64,000 nucleotides of DNA from the NCBI RefSeq assembly GCF_900048895.1, contig NZ_LT160640.1, forward strand, positions 434,001 through 498,000. The letters run 5' to 3'. A model generated the notes under the pieces. It searched no databases and was not told the DNA's origin. It saw nothing but the letters and a program-made list of their open reading frames with translations. The translations under genes were made by a program, and so were the position numbers. This stretch comes from Neglectibacter timonensis (GTDB lineage Bacteria; Bacillota; Clostridia; Oscillospirales; Acutalibacteraceae). Positions 33,314-42,555 of the stretch are shown here, in pieces; positions within the stretch are counted from its first letter, which is position 1; each line of letters starts with the position of its first letter.

Positions 33314-34306
33314 ATGAAAAAATCGGCTGTCTTGACTATTGTCACCTGTTCCATTGCCATAGTTATTCTGACGGGTGTCCTGGTAGTTGGGCTTAAGAGC
33401 GACGGTTTCGGGATAGGAAAACTTCTGGATACCGGATCGCTATCGCCCGAGGCGGGAGGGGAGAAGTATTCCTACACTTGGGAGTCTGAGGAGATCGAAG
33501 GATTGGATATTTCCTGGATCAATGGTCCGATCGAGCTGAAGGTGGGAACTGGAAATGAAATTTTGATCACAGAGGTTTCCAAGCATGTGCTGGAAGAGAA
33601 GGAAAGGCTGCAAATTTCCTCTTCCAACGGTGTGCTGAAAATAAAATGGAACAGCGATTTTATCTCTTTTGGTTTTTTGCAGAATATGGAGAAGTCTTTA
33701 ACCATAACTGTGCCGAAGGAAACAGCCGAGAAGCTGGAAAATCTGAACTGCAGTAATACCTCCGGGGATATAAAGGCCATTGGCTTTGCGGCAAAGAATG
33801 GGGATGTTTCTTCCACTTCCGGGTCCTTGACGGTCTCTGATGTGAAAGGAGAAGAGTTGTCCTTCAGCACTGTTTCCGGTTCAATGGATCTTCTAAATAT
33901 CTATGCGGAGAAAACCTTGGATATCAGTACGACTTCCGGAGCCGTGAAAGTTGATCATTTTCAGGCTCCGGAAACAGAGGTTTCTTCTGTTTCTGGAAAG
34001 ATATGGATGTCCGGGGATACCAATGAACTGGATGCCTCCTCTGTTTCAGCGTCTATTGAGGCGGAATTCCTGAAATGTCCTGAAGATGCTTCCATGGAGT
34101 CGGTTTCCGGTAAGCTGACTATGGAACTTCCTGAGAATGACGGGTTTCAGGCTAAATTTTCCAGCATTTCCGGAAAATTTTCTTCAGAGTTTCCGGTTAC
34201 AGGAGACAGCGGAAAGTCCGGTATTGCCATTTACGGGTCCGGAAAGGCGGAACTCTCGTTTTCTACCACGTCAGGGAAAATGGAGATATTGAAGCGGGCA
34301 GAATAA
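33314..34306 (+). CDS. DUF4097 beta-strand repeat protein, membrane anchored
   Basis: A 330-aa exported protein with one N-terminal anchor (residues 5-28) and a right-handed beta-helix-like body made of roughly 20-residue repeats, each with an STSG/SVSG turn (NTSGD, STSGS, TVSGS, TTSGA, SVSGK, SVSAS, SVSGK, SISGK, TTSGK). This is the DUF4097/adhesin-like family paired with PadR-HAAS genes. ATG 33314 is spaced 6 nt from AGGGGGG. No enzyme motif. It ends before a very strong terminator. Confidence 0.85.
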   Translation: MKKSAVLTIVTCSIAIVILTGVLVVGLKSDGFGIGKLLDTGSLSPEAGGEKYSYTWESEEIEGLDISWINGPIELKVGTGNEILITEVSKHVLEEKERLQISSSNGVLKIKWNSDFISFGFLQNMEKSLTITVPKETAEKLENLNCSNTSGDIKAIGFAAKNGDVSSTSGSLTVSDVKGEELSFSTVSGSMDLLNIYAEKTLDISTTSGAVKVDHFQAPETEVSSVSGKIWMSGDTNELDASSVSASIEAEFLKCPEDASMESVSGKLTMELPENDGFQAKFSSISGKFSSEFPVTGDSGKSGIAIYGSGKAELSFSTTSGKMEILKRAE

Positions 34307-34309
34307 AAA

Positions 34310-34348
34310 CCAGGGCTCCGGATTTTTCCGGAGCCCTGGTTTTTTTTT
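34310..34348. terminator. Strong bidirectional terminator
   Basis: CCAGGGCTCCGG and CCGGAGCCCTGG form a perfect 12-bp stem followed by eight T; AAAAA on the 5' side gives it minus-strand activity for the convergent S1 gene as well. Confidence 0.92.
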
Positions 34349-34375
34349 ATAAATTTGTCCGCGTGATAACGGAGA

Positions 34376-35299
34376 TCAGGAAAAATTCGTCACCATATAC
34401 TTTTCACTTTGAGGCGGAGAATAGATGAATTCGTCCAGATGATCTCCATGAAAGAAGTATTCCGGCGGTGAGGGCTTGCAGGCCGCGCCGTCAAAGGTTT
34501 CGATGATGATAAGCTTTATCTTCATACGGGAAGGCAGAATACTTTTGATGAAGACACTGGCCTGTTGGCCTGGAAAGATGTTTTCCTTTACCTCGGCAAG
34601 CCCTGCGAGGTTCGGAGTGAGTTCTACAAAAACACCATAGTTTTCTATGCTTCGAATAATACCTCCTACGGTTTCTCCAGGCCGGAAACGGGCTGCGTTT
34701 TCTTCCCAGGTCCCCAATAATTCTTTATGAGAGAGGGTAATTCTGTTGCTGTCTCTGGATTTGACGACAGCACGGATATCCATTCCCACCAGGAAACGTT
34801 CCCGTGGATGTTCGATGCGTGAGACGGAGATGGAATCAATAGGAAGCAGTGAAACGATGCCGCAGCCGATATCGGCAAAAACTCCAAACGGTTCAATATG
34901 CGTGATCCTGGCATCAATCACGTCTCCGGGGGTTAACTGCCTTATGTACTCTTCCCGGCATTTCTCCTGTGCAGCGCGACGCGACAGAAGAGCGGTAATC
35001 CTTCCGTATTCATCCCGTATGAAGTCCTGTACCTGAAAACAGACCGGCCGGTTTACCCGGGAAATAATGGCGATATCCCGTACCGTACCGTCTTTTATCC
35101 CAATAGCGCCTTCTTCCCGCGGGATAATCCCTTTCATAAATTTGAAATCTACAATGAGATTGTGCTTGCTGTCGCACATGACGGCGCGTGCCTCCAGAAT
35201 TGTTCCATCCCGCATCGCTTCTGAAAGGGAAGCCGGGGATTGCATGGCGGCTCTATTCTCAAAAGTATCGATCAAATGACCTTCCGGATAAAATTTCAT
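34376..35299 (-). CDS. S1-domain RNA-binding protein
   Basis: A 307-aa protein with up to three S1/OB folds: residues about 35-95 (divergent), 120-190 (GDVIDARITHIEPFGVFADIGCGIVSLLPID) and 203-265 (GETVGGIIRSIENYGVFVELTPNLAGLAEVK). It is related to ribosomal protein S1-like proteins of Clostridia, but shorter than true S1. ATG at 35299 has AAAAAGGAGGATGG upstream, excluding the longer frame from 35365. Single gene; probable role in RNA binding or translation, target unknown. Confidence 0.85.
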   Translation of the reverse strand: MKFYPEGHLIDTFENRAAMQSPASLSEAMRDGTILEARAVMCDSKHNLIVDFKFMKGIIPREEGAIGIKDGTVRDIAIISRVNRPVCFQVQDFIRDEYGRITALLSRRAAQEKCREEYIRQLTPGDVIDARITHIEPFGVFADIGCGIVSLLPIDSISVSRIEHPRERFLVGMDIRAVVKSRDSNRITLSHKELLGTWEENAARFRPGETVGGIIRSIENYGVFVELTPNLAGLAEVKENIFPGQQASVFIKSILPSRMKIKLIIIETFDGAACKPSPPEYFFHGDHLDEFIYSPPQSEKYMVTNFS

Positions 35300-35374
35300 T
35301 TTTCCATCCTCCTTTTTATACAGGAAAATATATGAGGGATGGAAAAATAAAATGCCGCTCTGCAAAATGTAGTC

Positions 35375-35403
35375 TTGAATAATTGATTGGTTTGCGATAG
35401 AAT
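35375..35403 (+). promoter_or_regulatory. Promoter of the cyclophilin lipoprotein gene
   Basis: TTGAAT, 17-nt spacer, TAGAAT at 35398-35403, 85 nt upstream of the ATG. Confidence 0.55.
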
Positions 35404-35487
35404 AATAAACAATTTGTTTCTAAGAAAAAAAGGATGGACTGAACCCTGTCCTGTATTGTCTGGCATGAAAGAAAGGATGATTCATAA

Positions 35488-36333
35488 ATGAAGAAATTGG
35501 TTCTTTGGCTGTTGGCCGCTGTTTTGCTGATTTTGCCGTTCGGCGGCTGCAGCTCCAATAAGGATACTGCGGCGGCTGAAGTAATAGGCACTGCAGACAC
35601 GATTTTGCCTAAAACAGAACTCAAACAGCAGACCAACAGGGAAACAATTGGATACCAGCTGAATCCGCCGGTGAAGGGGGAAGAGATAGCGGTTATTACC
35701 ATGGCTTCTGGAGAGAGTATAAAGCTGCGGTTTTTCCCAGATGAAGCGCCTAAGGCGGTTTATAATTTCAAACTGCACGCATTGAAAGGCTACTATGACG
35801 GCCTGACGTTTCACCGGGTTATTCAGGGCTTTATGATTCAGGGCGGCGATCCTGCAGGCAACGGCACAGGAGGGGAAAGCGTCTGGGGTGAGCCCTTTGA
35901 AGACGAATTCAATGCAAATTTATTGAATCTGGACGGAGCCGTCTCTATGGCCAATAGCGGCGCCAATACCAACGGCAGCCAATTTTTTATCAATAATACG
36001 GAGGGGAATGCAGCTGTTCAGTGGGACCAGTATCAGCAGATTTTCGAAATGTACAAGCAGAACCCAGAGGCTTTTACCGCCGCCTACGGTGGAAAATGTG
36101 TTGATATGGATAAGGTGACGGATGATATGAAGAAAGCCTATGAAGAGCATGGGGGAAACCTCCATCTTGATGGGTATTATTCCACAGATGGAACTGGCCA
36201 TACCGTGTTTGCTCAAGTGTTTGAAGGGATGGATGTGGTCTCCGGCATCTCGGCTGTAAAGACGGACGCCAACGCTAAACCGCTTGAGGATGTGGTTATA
36301 GAAAAAATTGAGATTGTGCCATATGAGGGTTGA
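35488..36333 (+). CDS. Cyclophilin-type peptidyl-prolyl isomerase lipoprotein
   Basis: A 281-aa extracytoplasmic foldase. A lipoprotein signal (residues 1-20) ends in the lipobox PFGGC, so the mature protein would be lipid-anchored. The cyclophilin domain follows: YYDGLTFHRVIQGFMIQGGDPAGNGTGG carries the catalytic Arg and the FMxQGGD block, then VSMANSGANTNGSQFFI. A helical insert with extra sequence (QIFEMYKQNPEAFTAAYGGK...) splits the C-terminal part, as in other Clostridia. ATG 35488 follows GAAAGGATG. Confidence 0.93.
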   Translation: MKKLVLWLLAAVLLILPFGGCSSNKDTAAAEVIGTADTILPKTELKQQTNRETIGYQLNPPVKGEEIAVITMASGESIKLRFFPDEAPKAVYNFKLHALKGYYDGLTFHRVIQGFMIQGGDPAGNGTGGESVWGEPFEDEFNANLLNLDGAVSMANSGANTNGSQFFINNTEGNAAVQWDQYQQIFEMYKQNPEAFTAAYGGKCVDMDKVTDDMKKAYEEHGGNLHLDGYYSTDGTGHTVFAQVFEGMDVVSGISAVKTDANAKPLEDVVIEKIEIVPYEG

Positions 36334-36356
36334 TGAAACATTTAGCAGGAAGAAAG

Positions 36357-36399
36357 GCATCGGGCGGCCGTGAGACTTACACGGCCGCCCGATGCTTTT
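36357..36399. terminator. Terminator between the cyclophilin gene and rex
   Basis: GCATCGGGCGGCCGT pairs over 15 bp with ACGGCCGCCCGATGC, followed by TTTTCT; it separates convergent genes. Confidence 0.85.
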
Positions 36400-36414
36400 C
36401 TGGGTTTGAGCTGT

Positions 36415-37050
36415 TCATTCTTCCAATGAGAGTCTGTAACACAGGGTCATCATGCTGTCATTCATATGTACGTTTTCTACGATGGCATCTGGATGTTTGA
36501 GGGTGATGTCATAGTGACTGAAATTCCAGAAAGCCTTGATCCCCAACGCATACAATTCATCAGAAATGGTTTCTACCGCTTCCCGAGGTACACAGAGTAT
36601 GGCCATAACAGGGTGGTGGGATTCAAAGAATGAGGCAATACTCTCATAGGACAAGACCTCGTGGCCGCTGATTTTTCCGCCGATCACCCGTTTGGAATTG
36701 TCAAACACCCCAATAAGCTCGAAACCGAGCTGAACAAAGGGCATATGGCCAACAATGGCTTTGCCTAGATTTCCGGCGCCGATGAGCACGCATTTATGAA
36801 GCTGCTGAATGCCGAGAATCCGTTCAATTTCAGCACAGAGCTGCGGAACATTATACCCGTAACCCTGCTGGCCAAATCCACCGAAACAGTTGAAGTCCTG
36901 CCGGATCTGAGAGGCGGTAAAGCCCATTTTTTCAGAGAGTTCTTTGGAAGAAACCCTGGTTTCTCCCCGGCGGCATAACTCGCTGAGAAAACGGTAATAT
37001 CTGGGTAAGCGGCGGATAACGGACATGGAGACATTATCTTTTTTCTGCAT
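36415..37050 (-). CDS. rex: Redox-sensing transcriptional repressor Rex
   Basis: A 211-aa NADH/NAD+-sensing repressor. The N-terminal winged helix contains RRLPRYYRFL and ASQIRQDFNCFGGFGQQGYGYNV; the Rossmann domain contains VLIGAGNLGKAIV. The swapped C-terminal helix holds the aromatic ALGIKAFWNFSHYDI. ATG at 37050 has AAGGGAAG upstream. It starts 33 nt after the icd stop on the same strand, so it is most likely the last gene of acn-icd-rex, tying the regulator to the enzymes that feed NAD(P)H and 2-oxoglutarate. Confidence 0.96.
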   Translation of the reverse strand: MQKKDNVSMSVIRRLPRYYRFLSELCRRGETRVSSKELSEKMGFTASQIRQDFNCFGGFGQQGYGYNVPQLCAEIERILGIQQLHKCVLIGAGNLGKAIVGHMPFVQLGFELIGVFDNSKRVIGGKISGHEVLSYESIASFFESHHPVMAILCVPREAVETISDELYALGIKAFWNFSHYDITLKHPDAIVENVHMNDSMMTLCYRLSLEE

Positions 37051-37083
37051 ATGAGGTTACTTCCCTTGAAGTGATATGAGAGT

Positions 37084-38301
37084 TTAAAGAAGCTTTTGCA
37101 GGCGATCATTCACCGCCAACAAAAATTCTTCTGAACCTACCTTCTTTATGTTGGAGAGGGAAGACATGGAGGCCAGGTCTCCAGTCATCACGCCTTCCTC
37201 GATGGTATCGATGGAGGCCTTTTCCAGCTTGTCGGCAAAAGCAGCCAGCGCATCGTTTCCATCCAGCTCGCCCCGCTTCCGAAGCGCTCCTGTCCAGGCA
37301 AACAGCGTAGCCATCGAGTTGGTGGAAGTTTTCTCACCCTTGAGATGCTTGTAGTAGTGGCGCTGTACGGTACCGTGTGCCGCTTCATATTCATAGGTTC
37401 CGTCAGGGGAAACAAGCACAGAAGTCATCATCGCCAGACTGCCAAAAGCTGTAGCCACCATATCGCTCATTACGTCACCGTCATAATTCTTGCAGGCCCA
37501 GATGTATCCGCCCTCACTGCGCACAACTCTGGCCACAGCGTCGTCGATCAGGGTATAGAAATACTCTATGCCGGCCTGTTGGAATTTTTCCTGGTATTCT
37601 CCGTCATAGATCTCCTGAAAAATATCCTTGAAACGGTGGTCATATTTTTTCGAAATGGTGTCTTTCGTGGCAAACCAAAGATCCTGCTTGGTATCCAAAG
37701 CAAAATTGAAGCAGGCACGGGCAAAGCTTTCAATACTGCTGTCCAGGTTATGCATACCTTGAATGATTCCGGAAGTCTTAAAATCGTGGATCAAATGCTT
37801 TTCTTCGCTGCCGTCTGCCTTTGTGATCAAAAGCTCTGCTTTCGCACCGGCGGGAACTGCTGCCTCCGTATTCTTATAGACGTCTCCATAGGCGTGACGG
37901 GCGATTGTAATCGGTTTTTTCCAGGAAGGAATGAAAGGCGTAATTCCTTTGACAATGATCGGCGTACGAAATACCGTGCCGTCCAAAATAGCACGAATCG
38001 TGGCATTCGGTGATTTCCACATCTCCTTGAGATGGTACTCTTCTACCCGGGCAGCGTTTGGCGTAATGGTTGCGCACTTTACAGCAACGCCATACTTTTT
38101 CGTCGCCATTGCGGATTCCACAGTCACCCGGTCATCGGTACGGTCACGGTTCTCAAGGCCCAGATCATAGTATTCGGTTTTCAGATCCACATAGGGGAGG
38201 ATCAAGATATCCTTGATCATTTTCCAGAGGATCCTGGTCATTTCGTCGCCGTCCATTTCTACAAGGGGCGTCTGCATGGGAATCTTTTGATATTCAGCCA
38301 T
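37084..38301 (-). CDS. icd: NADP-dependent isocitrate dehydrogenase, subfamily II
   Basis: Homodimeric eukaryote-like isocitrate dehydrogenase, 405 aa, converting isocitrate to 2-oxoglutarate. Typical stretches: [59 protein letters not shown] (phosphate and isocitrate site), [11 protein letters not shown] (metal Asp residues) and [11 protein letters not shown] (NADP loop). Distinct from the E. coli-type enzyme. ATG at 38301 follows GGAGAGATAATT. It lies 55 nt after the aconitase stop. Confidence 0.95.
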   Translation of the reverse strand: MAEYQKIPMQTPLVEMDGDEMTRILWKMIKDILILPYVDLKTEYYDLGLENRDRTDDRVTVESAMATKKYGVAVKCATITPNAARVEEYHLKEMWKSPNATIRAILDGTVFRTPIIVKGITPFIPSWKKPITIARHAYGDVYKNTEAAVPAGAKAELLITKADGSEEKHLIHDFKTSGIIQGMHNLDSSIESFARACFNFALDTKQDLWFATKDTISKKYDHRFKDIFQEIYDGEYQEKFQQAGIEYFYTLIDDAVARVVRSEGGYIWACKNYDGDVMSDMVATAFGSLAMMTSVLVSPDGTYEYEAAHGTVQRHYYKHLKGEKTSTNSMATLFAWTGALRKRGELDGNDALAAFADKLEKASIDTIEEGVMTGDLASMSSLSNIKKVGSEEFLLAVNDRLQKLL

Positions 38302-38356
38302 AATTATCTCTCCAGTCTCTGAATGGTGTCGGTTTCAGGCGGATGCGGGCGCTGTC

Positions 38357-40291
38357 TTATTCTGCAGTGTCTTTGGTGTAATTCAAGAGACCGCCTGCCA
38401 GAACCATTTTGCGCTGACGGTCTGTCAGTACCGCTGTGAGTGAAATTTCCGTTCCCTTCGTAAGGTTACAGAGCGTGACATCGGTACCGGCCTGCAGCTC
38501 TTCCCGGATATGGGGCAGACTCAGCTCGTCCATCTGATCAATACGGTCATAATCGTCCTCAACCTTGAACTCCAGAGGAATCAGGCCGGCATTTGCCAGG
38601 TTTGCGCAGTGAATTCTCGCATAGGATTTTGCAATGACAGCTTTGATCCCCAAGTAGAGAGGAACCAGGGCTGCATGCTCCCGGGAAGAACCCTGCCCAT
38701 AGTTTTGGCCGCCGATAACGATGCCGCCGCCCTCCCGCTTACAGCGCTCGGGAAACTCTTTGTCGCAGACACCGAAACAGAAATTGGACAGATAGGGAAT
38801 GTTGGAACGGTACGGAAGAATCTTGGCGCCGGCAGGCATGATGTGGTCTGTGGTGATGTTGTCGCCGACCTTGAGAACCGCTTTCTTTTCAATGCTGTCC
38901 AGCAGGGCTTCCGATACGGGGAAGGGTTTGATATTGGGACCGCGCTTGATTTCCACGGTCTCCATCAATGCTTCCGGTGCAGGAGGGACAATCATGTTGT
39001 CGTTGATAAGAAATTTTTCCGGCAGCTCTATACTTACTGGTTCTCCGAGGCTCTGGGGATTGGTAAAATATCCGTTAATCGCGGATGCGGCGGCGGTTTC
39101 GGGACTGACCAGATATACCTGTCCGTCAGCGGTGCCGCTGCGGCCCTCAAAGTTCCGGTTGAAAGTCCGCAGGGATACGCCGCCCGAGTTTGGAGACTGT
39201 CCCATACCGATACAAGGGCCGCAGGCACATTCCAGCACTCTTGCGCCTGCAGCGATAATGTCAGCCAGGGCGCCGTTGAGTGCGAGCATATTATAGACCT
39301 GCTTGGAGCCGCAGCCGATGGTTAGGCTCACTTCGGGGTGTACGGTCTTCCCTTTTAAAACAGCGGCCACACGCATCATGTCCAGGTAGGAGGAATTGGT
39401 GCAGGAGCCAATGCAGCACTGGTCTATTTTGATGGGACCAATCTCGTCTACAGTTTTCACAGCATCCGGGCTGTGCGGGCATGCAGCCATGGGAACCAGG
39501 GAGGAGAGATCCAGGTCGATGATTTCATCATAAATGGCATCCTCGTCAGAGGAGAGCTCCATCCAGCAATCGCCGCGGCCCTGGGCACCCAGAAAGGCCT
39601 TTGTGATTTCATCTGAGGGGAAGATGGAGGTAGTAGCCCCCAGCTCCGTGCCCATATTGGTGATGGTGGCACGCTCCGGCACGCTTAGAGTTTTGATCCC
39701 CTCTCCGCCGTATTCGATGATCTTTCCCACGCCCCCCTTGACGCTCATCTTCTGCAGAACAGCGAGAATCACATCCTTGGCGGAGACCCAGGCGGAGAGC
39801 TTGCCGGTCAAGTTGATTTTTGTCATCTTGGGCATATTGATGTGGTATTCGCCGCCGCCCATGGCAACCGCTACATCCAGCCCGCCTGCGCCGAAAGCCA
39901 GCATGCCGATTCCGCCGCCGGTAGGGGTATGGCTGTCCGAGCCAATCAAGGTCTTTCCCGGGACTCCAAAACGCTCCAGATGGAGCTGGTGGCAAATTCC
40001 GTTTCCGGGGCGAGAAAAATAGATACCGTGTTTTTTGGCGATAGACTGTATGAACTGATGGTCGTCGGCATTTTCAAAGCCTGACTGCAGCGTGTTATGG
40101 TCAATATAAGCTACGCTGCATTCTGTTTTGACCCGCGGCACCCCCATTGCCTCAAATTCCAGATAGGCCATGGTTCCGGTGGCGTCCTGCGTCAGAGTTT
40201 GATCAATGCGGAGACCGATATCGCTGCCTGGGATCATCTCACCGCTGACCAGGTGCTGGCGGATAATTTTTTGTGCGATTGTACTGCCCAT
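38357..40291 (-). CDS. Aconitate hydratase
   Basis: [4Fe-4S] aconitase, 644 aa, interconverting citrate and isocitrate. Cluster cysteines are in CCIGSCTNSSY and ECACGPCIGMGQ; other landmarks are SDSHTPTGGGIGMLAFGAGG, the domain-4 GQNYGQGSSREHAAL and VGDNITTDHIMPAG. It is the shorter bacterial type close to mitochondrial aconitase, and a 3-isopropylmalate-type enzyme is unlikely given the single-chain layout. ATG at 40291 has AAAGGAGAG upstream; the frame from 40405 would add 38 unrelated residues. Confidence 0.93.
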   Translation of the reverse strand: MGSTIAQKIIRQHLVSGEMIPGSDIGLRIDQTLTQDATGTMAYLEFEAMGVPRVKTECSVAYIDHNTLQSGFENADDHQFIQSIAKKHGIYFSRPGNGICHQLHLERFGVPGKTLIGSDSHTPTGGGIGMLAFGAGGLDVAVAMGGGEYHINMPKMTKINLTGKLSAWVSAKDVILAVLQKMSVKGGVGKIIEYGGEGIKTLSVPERATITNMGTELGATTSIFPSDEITKAFLGAQGRGDCWMELSSDEDAIYDEIIDLDLSSLVPMAACPHSPDAVKTVDEIGPIKIDQCCIGSCTNSSYLDMMRVAAVLKGKTVHPEVSLTIGCGSKQVYNMLALNGALADIIAAGARVLECACGPCIGMGQSPNSGGVSLRTFNRNFEGRSGTADGQVYLVSPETAAASAINGYFTNPQSLGEPVSIELPEKFLINDNMIVPPAPEALMETVEIKRGPNIKPFPVSEALLDSIEKKAVLKVGDNITTDHIMPAGAKILPYRSNIPYLSNFCFGVCDKEFPERCKREGGGIVIGGQNYGQGSSREHAALVPLYLGIKAVIAKSYARIHCANLANAGLIPLEFKVEDDYDRIDQMDELSLPHIREELQAGTDVTLCNLTKGTEISLTAVLTDRQRKMVLAGGLLNYTKDTAE

Positions 40292-40405
40292 AGAAATCTC
40301 TCCTTTATCTATAATTTTGGCGCCGGCCCTTTCGGGAACAATACGCCGGAAGAGGGAACAAAGCGATCCCTTTTGGAAAAGCAGATAAAATTGATGAATA
40401 CTCAA

Positions 40406-40434
40406 ATTATCTTAGAAATTGCAGATTCTGTCAA
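40406..40434 (-). promoter_or_regulatory. Promoter of acn-icd-rex (minus)
   Basis: On the minus strand a perfect TTGACA, 17-nt spacer, GATAAT. TTGA-N7-TCAA overlaps the region just after the -10 and may be an operator, though it is not a consensus Rex box. Confidence 0.7.
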
Positions 40435-40461
40435 TGCCGAAGCAGGAATTAAACCGCTTTC

Positions 40462-41400
40462 TCATAAAAAGGAAAATTCCTTTAGTAAGAAGATCAGAAG
40501 GAACATGGTGGCGATGGATAAAATTGAACTGAATACGACAAGCAGGCCTGCAAGTTTATCATCGCCTCCCATCTGTTGAGCCATGGTAAAAGAGGAAACT
40601 GCAATCGGCGACCCAAAGACGGTGAGCAGCACCGAAAGCGGGGCGCCGCGGAATCCCAGCAGCAAAGCGATACCGATAAAGAGAGCAGGGAACAGAAGAA
40701 GCTTTGCACCCAAAGTAATGCATAATTCCTTGGCGTAACGTCCGATTTCCCCAAAACTGAAGGATGCTCCCAAAATCACAAAGGCCAGCGGAGTGGCAAT
40801 TTCAGACAGGTCTGATACGGTCTTGTAAAGAATATCAGGCAGTTCAATGTGGAAGGTAACAAACAGAATACCGATTACTGAGGCGATAATTAACGGATTC
40901 GTTACAATCCCTTTGAGCATTTTCAAAAAACTGGGCTGCTTTCCATGAAACATTTCCAGAGAAAGCACCGCCAATACATTGTACAGGGGGATGATTACAG
41001 AGATCAGAATTGCTGCGAGCCCCGCAGCCGTATCCCCAAACAATGCGGTGGTAATCGGAATCCCAAAAAGCACAAAATTACTGCGGAACATCCCTTGCAG
41101 CATTGCGCCGCGCCTGGAGTTGTCTTTTTGTGAGGTAATTACAATGCATAGTGAAATGGTAAATTGAAGCACGACGCCGCAAAGCGCAAAAAAAAGCAGC
41201 TTGGAATTGAAGCTCTCTGCCAGATCGGTTTTATAAATATTTAGAAATACCAGCAGAGGCAGAAAAATCTTAAAAATAGTTTTGTTCACCTGTCGAACCG
41301 AGGTTTCATTCATCAGGCCGGTCACCTTAATCAGGTATCCCACAGCCATCAGCAAAAACAACGGCGCAACAATTTTCAAAGCAATCCAAAGGCTTTCCAT
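40462..41400 (-). CDS. AEC (auxin efflux carrier) family transporter
   Basis: A 312-aa membrane protein with about ten TM helices in two halves. It starts MESLWIALKIVAPLFLLMAVGYLIKVTG and contains TNPLIIASVIGILF and FVILGASFSF, typical of the AEC family, which in bacteria exports or imports small carboxylates. ATG at 41400 follows GGGGAGGGG; the frame from 41481 adds sequence without a ribosome site. It lies upstream of the acn promoter on the same strand. Malate or another carboxylate would fit the neighbours, but this is guesswork. Confidence 0.88.
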   Translation of the reverse strand: MESLWIALKIVAPLFLLMAVGYLIKVTGLMNETSVRQVNKTIFKIFLPLLVFLNIYKTDLAESFNSKLLFFALCGVVLQFTISLCIVITSQKDNSRRGAMLQGMFRSNFVLFGIPITTALFGDTAAGLAAILISVIIPLYNVLAVLSLEMFHGKQPSFLKMLKGIVTNPLIIASVIGILFVTFHIELPDILYKTVSDLSEIATPLAFVILGASFSFGEIGRYAKELCITLGAKLLLFPALFIGIALLLGFRGAPLSVLLTVFGSPIAVSSFTMAQQMGGDDKLAGLLVVFSSILSIATMFLLIFLLKEFSFL

Positions 41401-41496
41401 GAGTCCCCTCCCCAGATGGAATGAAAAAATTATACCACCATTTGAGGGTAGAGGCAAACGAAACCGACAATTTTTTGTCAAGTGAAGGCATTTTCC

Positions 41497-41525
41497 TTGC
41501 CCATTTAAAAAACAGATGATATAAT
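41497..41525 (+). promoter_or_regulatory. Promoter of tepA
   Basis: TTGCCC, 17-nt spacer, perfect TATAAT at 41520-41525. Confidence 0.65.
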
Positions 41526-41635
41526 TACAAAATGGTGATATTGCGCCTTTTTTGAGTTGTGTCCGGCTGTCACGATTTTCTTTGTATGAAACGCGCCGAG
41601 TTCGGCAAAATATTCATACAAAGGAGGTTGCAGAT

Positions 41636-42400
41636 ATGAAGAAAGAGAATAAAAAAGAGTACAAAAATGATACCGGGGAAGAAAACCGGGAAGAAGAAAC
41701 CGAAATCACATCCGGTCAACAAAAGCAGATTATCGACAGCGGCTCCGTAACAACTAAGAATAATGGGCATACCATTCATTGTCTGACGATTATAGGCCAG
41801 ATTGAAGGGCATTATATCCTGCCTTCTCAGAATAAAACGACAAAATATGAGCATGTGATTCCTCAAATTGTCGCAGTGGAGGAGGATCCTCAGATTGACG
41901 GTTTGCTGGTGCTGCTCAATACGGTGGGCGGGGATGTCGAAGCAGGCTTGGCATTGGCAGAGTTGGTAGCTGGAATGAAAAAGCCCACGGTTTCTCTGGT
42001 TTTGGGGGGCGGCCATTCCATCGGAGTTCCATTGGCGGTGGCGGCGAAACGGTCTTTTATCGCAGAATCAGCTTCCATGACGATTCATCCGGTTCGCATG
42101 AACGGCCTGGTGCTGGGCATCCCGCAGACTTTGGAATATTTCCAGCGCATGCAGGACCGAATCACTAATTTTGTCACAGCCAATTCCAATATTACAAAGG
42201 AACGTTTCACAAGCCTTGCTATGAACACGCAAGAGCTGGTAATGGATGTGGGCACGGTGCTCGACGGTCCGGATGCGGTAGAGGAGGGACTGATCGACTC
42301 CTTGGGTTCCCTGTCCGACGCGATGGATTGCCTGACAAAAATGATCGACAGAGACAAAAAGAAAACGAAAGCGGCACAGAACAGGAAGAAGGAAAAATAA
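41636..42400 (+). CDS. tepA: ClpP-like protease TepA
   Basis: A 254-aa ClpP-fold serine protease of the TepA (translocation-enhancing) type. An unusually charged N-terminus (Lys/Glu-rich, 1-30) precedes the core: [20 protein letters not shown] (oxyanion strand), [16 protein letters not shown] (nucleophile Ser) and [10 protein letters not shown] (His). ATG 41636 follows AAAGGAGGTTG. It sits just upstream of ftsK/spoIIIE, the same order as in Bacillus. It may act on short membrane-associated peptides. Confidence 0.9.
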   Translation: MKKENKKEYKNDTGEENREEETEITSGQQKQIIDSGSVTTKNNGHTIHCLTIIGQIEGHYILPSQNKTTKYEHVIPQIVAVEEDPQIDGLLVLLNTVGGDVEAGLALAELVAGMKKPTVSLVLGGGHSIGVPLAVAAKRSFIAESASMTIHPVRMNGLVLGIPQTLEYFQRMQDRITNFVTANSNITKERFTSLAMNTQELVMDVGTVLDGPDAVEEGLIDSLGSLSDAMDCLTKMIDRDKKKTKAAQNRKKEK

Positions 42401-42459
42401 GCTTCCGGCGGTTGCCGCCGTTACATAAATGCATGATGGTAATTAAATAATGAGAGACA

Positions 42460-42548
42460 GCGGCAGGCCGGGAAAGAGCAAATCGCTTTTCAGGTGTGTT
42501 TCAGGTTGATAGGTCAAAATGACCCTGCCGCTTTTTTTGAAATGGAGG
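42460..42548 (+). terminator. Terminator or attenuator in front of ftsK
   Basis: GCGGCAGG at 42460-42467 pairs with CCTGCCGC at 42534-42541, followed by seven T; the 66-nt loop holds its own small stem (GGTC/GACC). It ends 8 nt before the ftsK start codon, so it may regulate ftsK rather than only end tepA. Confidence 0.5.
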
Positions 42549-42555
42549 GAGATTT

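Noticed and set aside
40395-40440. Consensus Rex operator at the acn promoter
   Set aside because: Only an imperfect TTGA-N7-TCAA dyad is present, not the TTGTGA-N6-TCACAA type site, so it is not listed as a Rex box.
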